DNA from: Ectobius pallidus
Taxonomy: Eukaryota > Arthropoda > Insecta > Blattodea > Ectobiidae
Assembly: GCA_964059195.1 (NCBI GenBank)
Contig: CAXKWD010000001.1
Location: 217,504,484 to 217,568,483, forward strand
Length of the DNA: 64,000 bases
Direction of reading: 5' to 3'
Shown here: positions 48,175 to 60,100 of the stretch, in pieces
Numbering within the stretch: position 1 is the stretch's first letter
How the letters are laid out: the number at the start of each line of letters is the position of its first letter
The notes under the pieces: model-generated
Databases searched by the model: none
Told to the model about the DNA's origin: nothing
The model's input: the letters and a program-made list of their open reading frames with translations, nothing else
Position numbers and translations under genes: made by a program

Positions 48175-51100
48175 TATATAATACGATATGTTTTATCCTT
48201 GGAATAGTCTTAATAAATCCAACTAGAGGTTACCAGTTTTATCAGTCACGAATCTATCGATATACTCGTCAACTCTCATGGAATTATCTATGATAAATTC
48301 TTTCTAATATGCTACCATAAAATAGACACTAAATTGGGCATTATTCCAGTACCGGTCAACCGATTTGGTTTAATATCAATAGCAGTGAAGGGAAGTAATT
48401 TAGTAAAACTAATCGGTTTACAGTAAAAATTCCTTTTTTGGTCCCATTTACTTGTAATCAATACTTTAAAAAAAATGTAATTTCTACTTGTAATTTACTA
48501 CTGGGAATAAAATTGTAATTGTTACAATTTAGTAGTCGTTGTTAGTATTAGTATCATTCTCGCTTGCTATATCGTCATCACTACTGTTTTTGCAACTAAT
48601 ATCCAAATTAGAGTTAACATTAACAAAAAGTTACTCAATGTTTCTGAAAATATTCTCATCTTCTCTATATATAAAAGCCAAAACCCACTGACTCACTCAC
48701 TGACTGATCACAGTTTCTCAAAAACCATAAAGCCTAGGAACGTGAAACTTGGTACACATATTGCTACTAGGCTCTAGATGAGCACTAAGAAAGGATTTCA
48801 AAATCTTTGGCCTATAAGGGCCAAAATAGGGTTGTAAAGTTATGATATTCACCAAAAGGAATTTATACTGCATGCATACAATCCCCATGACAACATTATT
48901 TTTTTAAACTACACAGGTGGCTTTGCATGACACTGGGATTTCATGTAGATCTAATGGATATAAAATTATGAGAAAGGCTATCAATAGAATTCCTATAAAT
49001 GATTATCAACTATTTTTTTGACATGAAGTAAATTTAGAAGGTCCTGGGTTCTATTCTTAAAGAGTTCAACTATTTTCTTATAGTTAGCCTAGGACTGCAA
49101 TGCAAAAGATAGTAAGTAAAGTGTTCCCTATTACAAGCCATGGGGGCCTAGAGGGTTCCAAGAAGTTGAGGCTCCCGGATTTTTAGACAATCGGCACGTG
49201 AAGGTGGTAAGGTTGTCAGCCTTACGCACCGACCACCTTTACCCCGAGGTAGTTCATACAATATCAATAGATATAATTTCCTGATTAATTTCTATTTACC
49301 ATATTATCTATCTATCTTTTACCTTAGTTTTTACCCAAACTTTTGGGGTCATTTAAGCGACCCATGTTGCCCGCCCTTACAGGGCCGCGACCTGTCGGGA
49401 GAGGGATTATCTATGGCTCACATACATACTTTCTTGACCAGACAAGGACATGGAGGGCCTCCCGAATGAGTGAAGCCAAATGCCGGGGCGTGAGACGAGC
49501 GAACGCATCCCCTACGCCCAACTATTTACTGTATGTTTGCCAAAATTGAAACAGAAAGATTAAATTTTTTAAGACATAATCAGAGTAAACTCAACATATC
49601 AGGTAATTCACAACCCAGGTCCAACTCTTTCCACCGGTTATGGATATAAAATTGATTAAAACAGTTATTCAAACTTATATACAGTGGATAAAATTTTACC
49701 TTTAAAACGGTCACTACGTTTCAGCCTGACCTCCAGGCCTTCCTCAGGTGAACGACGGGTGAAGGAGTAAGTTATGTGGAATATAAATACGTCCACCGTG
49801 TTCGCTGGACGGCTGATGATTTATAGAAGTACATCGAATCGACTTTAAATTGTGTTCACTTAACATATATATACATAAATCTAACAATGCGAAGCATTGA
49901 TGGGTCAGCTAGTTGATATATATATATATTTTTTTTTTTCATTAATAATTTGGGCTTGTGTCCTAAACAAACAAAAAACAAGGAATTTTTAGGTACTGCC
50001 ATTATTTTGCAACTAATATCCAAATTAGAGTTAATATTAACAGAAAGTTACTCAATGTTTCCGAAAATATTCTCATTAATGTGTTTTTTTGTTTGTTCAT
50101 TAATAATTTGGACTTGTGCCCAAAACAAACCAAAAACAAGGAATTTTTAGGTACTGCCATTTTGTAAAGTAATTGTAAATGTAATTGTAATTTTACTGAT
50201 TACTTTTTGAAAAAGTAATTCGTATTTGTAATTAAGTAAAATCTCTCGCAGGTAATTGTAATTCAGCCCAATTACTTTCTTTTTGTACTTTTCCCATCAC
50301 TGGGTGTATTAAACAAAACCCAGGTATATAGAGAAAACCATGAAGAAGCTAGTAAGAAGTGGAAACAAAAATGACTGAACAAGTTTCAGAATTTAATTAC
50401 CTAGGAACTAGGGTTCGGATGTTTCTGACCTAAAAAAGTGGAAAATATGACTGAAAATATGCCCTTAAAAATGACTAAATATGACCTAATAAAATAACGT
50501 ATTTAAAAAATTTAATATTCCAATTTAAAACGTTTAAAGACACTAAATTCTCATATGACACGATTTCAATCAGATAATCACTTTTTAACAATTTTGGTAT
50601 ACAGTGAAATCTCGATAGAACGATTTCGCAGGGACCAGAAGAAAATATTGTTGTAGAGAGAGATATTGCTATATCGAGAATTTACAAAAATATTCAAATT
50701 TTGGTTGTTTATAGGAAACAACTTCAATAATTGAAATTATTTAGGTGTTTAGCGAAATAAAGATTTTTAACACAAGAACTGCTATACTGTACAGTATTCA
50801 CTCCACCCTTACATTATTACACTATGAGCAAACCCATTTTACATTGCGTTATAGCACAGCACCATGAACAGGATGACTCATCATTTTTGTGCCTGTTTGT
50901 TGAAGTCAGAAATGACAGTCTGTATAGCTTTTTTTATGGACAGGGATAAACACAATGCCCTTATTGATTCGAGGTTCACTAAATGATTTTCTGGCACCGA
51001 TGGAACACTCGACAGAAAATTCTGCAGAGCCTCGCAAGAGGCAATGGCTTCGAGTGCGGTTAAGATTGGTAGATGCATACTTTGTTCTACCTCCTCTTCT

Positions 51101-54100
51101 TCCCCTTCATCTTCCGCCTGATTGTTTTGGATTTTCTCAACAATGTTTTCTTCCGTTAGCTCCGGAAAAATCATCTCGTCATCTACTGTCACGTATTCTA
51201 CAACAGGTGGAACATTTTCACCACACAGTTCACCATGCTTCGTGACAGCAGTAGCCAGCATTTCAATTCCCTATTTTTATCGTTGTACCAAGGAAAAGGT
51301 ATTTTATGGGGATTCTAAATGTAATCGTAATGGAGAGGTTTATCGTTATTAAGAGTATCGTAAAACCTAGGGGAATTTTACATTATTTTAATGGAAAGAA
51401 TGCCGGGACCAAAATATTTTAACGTTATAAAGAGTATTATCGTTATATCGGTAATCGTTGTACGGAGATTTCACTGTATATATATTAATGTTTATTTACA
51501 TTCAGCTTCCCTTAGTTAAGGGTTGCCCTAAGACAAAGCGTAATATAAAAGAAAATGATTTTCACCACAAAGAAGTGTTTACAAGTATTTACAATAAAAC
51601 ATAAAGAAAAAACTCACATATATCAAGAAAACTTATGAAACAAGAAAAAAAGAACATTGAAAACAAATACGATATATACAATTTAGGAATATAAGTGATT
51701 CCTGAGTATTGAGAGGGAACCTTTCAGGGCTGTCAGAGACACTTCTTTTATTAAAATGCTGTTCAGACGGAAGAATCTGCAGAAATCTACAAAGAATGAA
51801 GGAATTGTTCCTCTTGCACCCACCATCAGGCCAAAGATGGTAATAGAAGAAAGGGAGTATTTTTCTTTGTAGTATGCGATGGTGGGTTCGTAGATACGAC
51901 ATTTTTCAGCATGAACTTCTGCAGGTTGGGTGCTACTTGTTTCAAACCTGACTGTAGGATCGATTACATATCCATTGGTTGAGCCTGGTGGAATGGCGAT
52001 GATGTCAATTCTTCTAGAGGAGCCACCTTCAGAAACGCCGTAGACCTCTTCAGCTACTTGATGATGATTTTCCCGCAGAGCATTTGCAATTAAAGTTCGG
52101 ATCTTGTGATGGCGACTGTTCCTCAGCACTTCACCATAAGGACAAGCACCCAAGACGTGAGCAAGAGTTTCTTTCTCACAGTTTTACTTGTAATGAACTT
52201 TCTGAGATTGTATGGTGGACAGAAAATGTCTGTCCATCTGTCTGTATGTGTGTTAACTCTTAATATGCTTTATCAGAATTTCATGTAAATTGGTATAGGC
52301 CTACACATAATATTGTCCATGGGATTTGATTTTGGACCAAATTGGTTGACCAGTACTGGAGTAGTGCCCAATTAGGGACCTCATTTATGAAAATATTCAT
52401 CAAATGCAATTCAGTTCTCATGACAGCAAAAAAACAATATTGTTCATATACGGCTTTGGAAGTTCAGTACTCTGGGATTTGACATACCCACATATTCCTT
52501 CACATATGCTTATCAAAGTTTAGACCTTTGTTTTTCTGTAAGCTCTACTTAACACTTTCTGCACCATGCCCGTACGTGATACGTTCCGCATTTTACTCCC
52601 GCGTGAACCAAGACCGTATCCCTTACGTTGCGCGCGATCCCGTGCTAAGCAATGGGAGAATACTGGTGTAATAAAGGATTTGAACAGATAAACACAAAGC
52701 TTAGTTTATGAACTTCCTAACAGAGTGTGCTTCATACACTTATCGATTCTTGTATCAATTTATATCGACTTTTTTTATCGAATTTATATCGGCCTACTGC
52801 GATTACCAAAACATCAACAAGAAGCTAGGTTAGAATTCGTGAAGATGTCCAAGAATATCACAAACGTGTTAATTACTAGACAATATGCAACCAAAATGTT
52901 GTCAGAATTCTATATTATGTATTGTTTCAGTAATTTTAGTTAGTACTTTTGCAATAAATAGGTTTTTAACCCTCCAAACCTTGAAAAAATTATTTCCGGA
53001 AAAAGTAAATCCTCAAAAGAGCCTCCCATTTATTTGCCTGTGATATATTTATATGAGAGTGAATACAATAAAGAATATCATTTCTAGAAAGAGGAAGTTT
53101 CAATCTTCAAGGGTAAGTAATTAATTATTTTGTAATACATATTGTATGTTTTTAAAAAAATCATAAAATCGGAAGAAAAAGCCTGGTTCACAGGATGAAA
53201 ACGCTGAAAGATGGCGTGGTGCGAAAGTGTTAATGAATTGATCTGGAGCTGAACTCTGAGATCTGTTGCAAAAATAACTTATTTTCTGCATATATCATAA
53301 TTGCAATCATCACTGATTAAACTAAAGCATTCTGGCACTTTGTTATATCAGTTTATCTGTTTTATTTTTAACTAATTTTTCACCTCCATTGTTGACTATC
53401 CGTTGCATCACTTGTTGTCTCCTCTTACCCCACCCATCAGAAATCAGTCAGCCTTTCTTTCCTCCTTGTTTCTTCATATTCCCACCTTGGGTATTATAAA
53501 TAATAATAGTCATAAATGAGGCCCATAAAATTGGGTAATATTTCATATTTACAATACTTATAGTATTAGTACTTATAGTACTACTACTACTTATAGTATT
53601 AGTATATCTTAAAGACATCCCTTCAATAAGGTTGCCAATTCGTGCTATACGGTATGATCATTTTCTCATGCATATATCCCATAGGTATAACATTCCTTGT
53701 CACATAATATAATGGTTTGCATTTTTCTATTGTGACAGGTTGGATCTTGTCTTCACTTCAGAGTGAGAGATGTTTTGATTGAAGGACAATATCACATACC
53801 CTACTGCAAGAATCTCAGCCTCGCGCCCTGTACAATTCGTTGCAACAATCCTGCTCTGAATGAGGTGATTACAAATTAACTACCGTATTTTACGGACCAT
53901 AAGACGCACTTTTTTACTTTGAAAACAGAGCCTTGAAAGTTGGGTGCGTCTAATGGTCCGGAGTACACTAAAAAAATTAAGAATTGTAAATATTGCTGGA
54001 ATACCATAGTGATAAACAAGGTGTTGCAAACGATAAGATAATTACAGATTTTGGCACAGACTGTACATCAGTGCACTTGTCACAATCGCAAAATGAGGGT

Positions 54101-57100
54101 AGCTGGAAGTCAGGTATACAATGTGAAAAGAAAGGAATGTTGAGTTCTTTTATAAATACGAAAGGAGTTGTCTCCGCCGGGTGGTTTAAATGAAGGCAGT
54201 GACCTCTTAAACAGCCTTGTCCCGTTACACTTACTTATGCTGAATTGAGGGTTAGAGGGTGTAAAAGTATTTTCAGTCTTTCATGAGAAATCAGTTCAGT
54301 TGTTAAAATTCACACAATTCCACCTGTACAGAAGAGTGTTTCGTACAACGCAGATTTTAAGTTGGAAGTGATTTGCACTGATTCCATTGTACAAGGCTAT
54401 AATTTGTTTATGCAAAGAGTATATTATTCCCGGTTAATTTTTCGTTTAGAATCACATTAAATATCTTTTCCTTTAAATTTCCATCGTAAAATCGAGGTGC
54501 GTCTTATGGTCCGGAGCATCTTATAGTCCCTAAAATACGGTACTCAGATAATTTGATCGCTTTTATCCCATGCTTTATAATTACTAGGAAGCCTGGAATT
54601 TAGGTAATTGATTTTTGTTTAATTTTTCAAGGAAGGAAGAAAAGCAATATTTTAAACTCCCTACTACAGTAAGGAGTAATATGCTACAGGGTTGATAAAA
54701 AACATGTATTTTTTAAAAAGAACAAAAAAAACGTTTTTTTTGTTTAAAACGTTTTATACGTGAACAACAATGTTGGTTGTTTTAAACGTGTTTTTTTAAC
54801 GTTTTTTTATGTTTACAACAGAGTTGTTTGTTTAAAAAAGTTTAAATTGTTCATTTTGTTTAAATCAACCATATATATTATTATATATATGTGTGTGTGT
54901 TTATATACAGTTGAAATGTTTAAAACATTTTAAACAATTTGTTTTAAACATTTTTTAGCATATGTTTATAACACTTTTTAATTGGGTGTTAAATTTAATT
55001 ATGCAGACAATTTACATTTTGTCAATCCAATGACACTCTGTGCTAAGATGTTCAAGATTTACGAGTCGTAGACTTAATAGTATTTGAAAATACATTTTGT
55101 ACCAGTAGTATTTGTTTATGATTTAATAGCTCATGATTAATAAAAAATAATACAAACTACTGTTTAATTACTGCCTTTACTGCTCAACTGATGATTGACT
55201 TTCACCATGCTTTACGTGGTCTTAGCCGCCTTACATTATCAAACTTACAAGGGATATCCTACTACAGTGTTGCCAAATTGACATTCAATATTTAATATTA
55301 ATAATCTCTTTCTTTAAAAAGGAAGACCACAAAATAGATGGTAGGATGCAGTCAGAAAAAATTCAAATCAATTACTCAAAATCAGAAACTGGAAGCTGGC
55401 GACAGAGGATAGAGAAGTCTGGAGGAAAAGGATACAAAAGACACCACCTCACATGATTTTCTGGTATTCTGGCCCTAGTTTTTTTTTTTGTTTTCTGTTT
55501 ACAACACTAACAGGGTGTCACTGACTTGACAAAATGTAAATTGTCTTCATAATTAAATATAACACGCAATTAAAAAATGATTTAAACATATGCTAAAAAA
55601 AAACAAGTTTAAAACAGATTGTTTAAAACGTTTTAAACAAACTTAAAAAAAACACAAGCACTTGTTTTAAACACTTGTTTTAAACGTTTTGTTTTAAACA
55701 TTCCAACCCTGATATACTATAATTATTCGGCTATAAAACCCACTTATTTTCCATAATTTAGCGTTGAATTGGGAGGGGATCTCATAGGTGAGAATGTCTG
55801 GATTGGGGGGTGGTTAATATTAAATAGGATTACCAGTATGCTATGAATTAAAATGAACTACCGGTACTTTATTAAAAATGCAGTGAACAAAATACTTTAA
55901 AACGTTAAATTCCGATAGATGTTTTGCTAAGCGGTGTTCGTCACAGATCAGTAAACTTCCAAAAATACTATGAGTATGAAATGAACTTCAAAGGAAAACA
56001 GAAACAATTAAAAAATTTATTTTATTAATATGAATTGATTAACACACTTCAACTTAACTTACAATCGTTATGTATAATAAATAGCTTTCAATTCTGTTTT
56101 TTTGCAGTGTATTGTTATGTATGAATAAATAACCTTCGAGTAATTCTTTCGGCTATTGTTATCAGTCGGTTAATATTATCAGATTAGCTACATCTGAAGT
56201 GATCACAATAAGCAGCGTGCACTGTATTTGTAATGAAAAAATGAAACTTGAAAATCATGGACGTCTGGCATTTCTCAAATGCTTGTTACAGATTTGGAAA
56301 TATAGTATCAGAAATTCTATGAAGTTTGCACAAAGTTCCATTTTTTTATTACTTCCATTTAATTTTTTATTATTTTTTTTATTCTGGTATTTTGAGATCA
56401 AGCTTGATACTAACTGTAGTTTGTTATCTACAGGTTCTGAAGAAGTCTACAGTGACAGACTCGAATGTGGGACAGTTCTACCAATTCTGGATATTCTTCC
56501 TGCTCATGATCATCAGTTGGGTTGCTATGGCCGTCGTAGTCAGTGTGGGAGATGCTATCTGCTTTGAAATGCTGGGTAAGTAAAGTACCCATAATAATAA
56601 ACATTCATTGAATTCTGCGTATTTCATACATACACTTTATGACTAGGTTTTAACCTATTTTTTCCCCAGCTTCCTAATTAGAACATTTTAACATATTTTT
56701 CCGTTTCATACTCCTAGCTTCCAAATATATGATCTTATAGAACCTAAAAATGGCTAAATCAGACTAAAGGGCCTAAAAGGGGCTAAAGAGGACTTTTGCT
56801 GAAAAACTAGGGGCTAAATAGGACTTTTGCTGAAAAACTAGGTGCTAAAGAGGACTTTTGCTGTAAAACTAGGGGCTAAATAGGACTTTTGCTGAAAAAC
56901 TAGGTGCTAAATAGGACTTTTGCTGAAAAACTATTGCCAAAGAGAGGACTTTTGCAGAAAAATATGATTTTTAAATAGATTTTCGAATTAATACAAAGGA
57001 AAATAATACTTTGAAATCTGGAAGTAATACATTGTCGTTTCAACTTTCAAATAACAAGTTGCCGTTCGACGACGGAGAAGTATAGGAGGGTCTGCGTCAA

Positions 57101-60100
57101 AAAATTATAAATATTAGTGTTTCATTAAAACGGCTAAAATTATTTGTTTAAAACCTAAAAAGGGCTATTCCACGAAAATAAAAGGCTAAAATACCTTTTA
57201 TAAGAGCCTAAAAATCTGGGTCCTACTTATGACAAAAATAATGGTTGGAATCCTAGTCCCATACAGAAATCTTCGGGAGCTCTCGCCATTTAGTGTACGA
57301 TACTCTTAATGGCTATATAACCAAATCATAGTCCACAGATATATTTCTGAATTTTCAAAAGCAGAATTTGTCAGTTCATATATAACTGAGGATGAGAACA
57401 GTTGTCCTTGAAACATAATATTCTACCAAAAAGTTAGTTTAGTGAATTAAAATAAGTCTGCTTAATCTTGCAATCTACACCTGATTTCTCTTTTTGTTGT
57501 GGATCTTGTTCATTGCACTGAAAGCTCTGTTGAGATGGGAATGGTCTAAATAGTGATTATTAAGGATTCGGCTCCAGTGAAATTTCCTTCATCTCAATAC
57601 ACTTTCTAAAATCATTTGTATATCCTCTCTTGTCTGAAATCTGGAGAAAAAATCAGTTCACTTGAAAATGGCTGTAATACTTCTGTATATCTTTTTTTTA
57701 TATAACGTGTGTTGAGCCAGTAATAAAAGTACTATATTTACTCGGCTATAAGACCGCTTATTTTCCATAATTTAGCATTTTAAAATGGGAGGGGGGTCTT
57801 ATAGATGGGAATGTCTTCAATAGGCCAACGGAATGGGGGGTGGTTAATATTAAATAGGAGTACCAGTAAGTTATAAACTAAAATGAACTACTTTATTAAA
57901 AATGCAGCGAACAAAATACTTTAAAACATTCAATTCCGATTAATAACAATCGTAACTATGGTAGATACAAAATGGCTGCCATTACATGTGTGGCACGCGT
58001 GAATGTGCTGCTGAATAAACTGCGGCCTATAATGTTGACACTTCTACCCAAAAAGGAAAAAAGAATTCTAATTCTTCACACCTATTAACTGCACCAGTAA
58101 CAAACCATTTTCGATTGACATCGAACTTTCTTCCTGCAGCTCTCACACCATTTTGTTCTGCAAACACTACTACACTTAATTTCCAAGTTCTTTGACCAGT
58201 CATTTTCACACGCTACTTGTCTGCTTTCAAATTAAACACTCACCACCCCACACCATGGACCACGTGCTCACAAAACATGCAGCTGCGAAGAGTTAAGGGT
58301 GGGACCGGGAGGGGAAGTGTCATGCAGCCGGAAGCTAAAGAATTTACCTCTATGTAGAAAGAATGTCCAACGTTACCACTTTTATCCACGTTTGAAACTT
58401 CAATTTTCATGAGTTTTAATATTTTTTCAAATTGAGGATTAAAAAATTAAGGGAGGTCTTATAGGCGAGGGGGTCCTTTAGCCGAATAAATACGGTATAC
58501 TGTCCACATGCCCCTCCTCCCCAATTCCATCACCTACTTATGAAGTCAGACAATAGAGCATTCATGTGTAGGCCAGCCTCATAACACAGAAATGTCCTGC
58601 TTCATAGTCAAATCGACCTTGCATGATGGGAGATACACGATGTAGAACGGGAAACACAAAAACTGCAAGATTCTTGCTTAGGTAGAGAAAATTGTGACTG
58701 TATCTCACATTAGATTTGTTAAGTATGTATTTTGTTTCAGGTGACCACCCATCCCGATTTGGTCAGCAGAGAATGTGGGGAGCAGTTGGATGGGGAATAT
58801 TTGCAGTGATCACTGGATTCCTTGTGGATGAGATCAGCAAAGGAAAGGAGCAGAAGGACTATACTGTCATGTTCTACCTCATGCTGGTGATGCTTATACT
58901 AGATCTCGTGGTTTCATCAAGACTCAAGGTCAGTGACCAAAACAAAAATTTCAATCATCCACAAATTAAACACTTACCGAAATGAGTGAACTCAGTAGCT
59001 AGCATTACATGCAAGCTTTTTCATACACTACTGGGAATATGCTAACAATAACGTGGGAAAGAGCATGCAGGCAATCGGGCATGGTGAAAAAATGCAGTCT
59101 AAAATGCATGCATGTTCTTTCTTGTAAGATAGAGTAAGAGTGTTCAGTATCCATTTGAATTTTATATTCTGTAATTTTTGTTTGCCAATTGATGAAAAAA
59201 ATTGGAATTTAAAAATTTTAGTCATTTGAGGTCTTTCTTTTCCTGAATTCAGGCATATTTCATTTAAGAAATGTGTTATTTTAATATTATTAAAATGAGG
59301 CAGCTTATTATTTAAGTTTACTGCCGGTTGTATTATATGGATGTGAGACATGGTCGCTTACGCCCACTCTTCGGGAATAACATAATCTGAGAGTGTTCAA
59401 AAACAGGGTGCTTAGGAAAATATTTGGGCCTAAGAGAGATGAAAGTGGAGACTGGAGAAAGCTGCATAATGATGAGCTTCATAACCTGTACTCTTCATTG
59501 GATATAGTAAGGGGTAATTAAATCGCGGAGGATGAATTGGGCTGGACATGTTGTGCACATGGGGAAGGAAAGACATATCTCAAAAGTATTGACTGGGAGA
59601 CCCAATGGGAAAAGACCACTTGGAAGACTAGACATATGTGGCAGGACAATATTAGAATAGATTTAAGGGAAGTAGGATTTGTGAGGGATGGTTGGATGGA
59701 GTTAGCACAGAATAGGGTTAAATGGCGGCCTCAGGTAAGCGCGGCAATGAACCTTCGGGTTCCATAAAATAGATAATATTCTTTTAGCTTACTGGAGAAT
59801 TGACTATTACCATTGAGTAAGTAATGTATTGGTTTAGGTTAGGTGGCTCTAGGCCATTAAGCATGAAAAAGATATAAAAAGGAGAGGAAGGTGCCAGAGA
59901 ACTTACCAATTGGCAGGAGAAGCTGGTCTTCAATTGGTGCTGGCTCTGGTATCATAGAAACACATTCCTCCAACATAGTGTATCAACTACAATGCAATCT
60001 ATGCCCGGCCCAATACATAGGATTAACCACTGAAACTTTAAGAAAAAGAATGAATGGCCACAGGCATGACTGCAAAAGCAAAAATCCAGATAAACCTGTA

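Larger units (their letters stand above)
37949..50302. mobile_element. Candidate composite (macro-) transposon bounded by hAT ends
   Basis: The left end cagtgatgggaag (37949) and the right end cttttcccatcactg (to 50302) are outer ends of two directly oriented hAT copies (37949-40935 and 48383-50302). The octamer ggtgtatt lies immediately outside both (37941-37948 and 50303-50310). The inner flanks differ from each other and cut two other repeat families. Between the copies are 7.4 kb of unrelated repeats. See findings for the argument and alternatives. Confidence 0.5.
48383..50302. mobile_element. hAT copy H2 (right copy of the pair)
   Basis: Left end cagtgaagggaagtaattta, right end inverted cagtgatgggaaaagtac. 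Sub-terminal blocks match copy H1 (gtcccatttacttgtaat; ggtactgccattttgtaaag). It contains a Helitron (48659-49912), and a segment around the insertion point is present twice (49930-50010 and 50090-50160). No transposase frame. Confidence 0.75.

Noticed and set aside
49700..49760. gcctgacctccaggccttcctcagg as a hammerhead-type or regulatory motif
   Set aside because: It resembles sequence that often accompanies Penelope-like ends, but no ribozyme core (CUGAUGA...GAAA) is present.
51122..51352. Plus-strand frames of 76-96 codons
   Set aside because: Antisense to the Tigger-like C-terminal frame, which has recognisable composition and lies in a bounded element.
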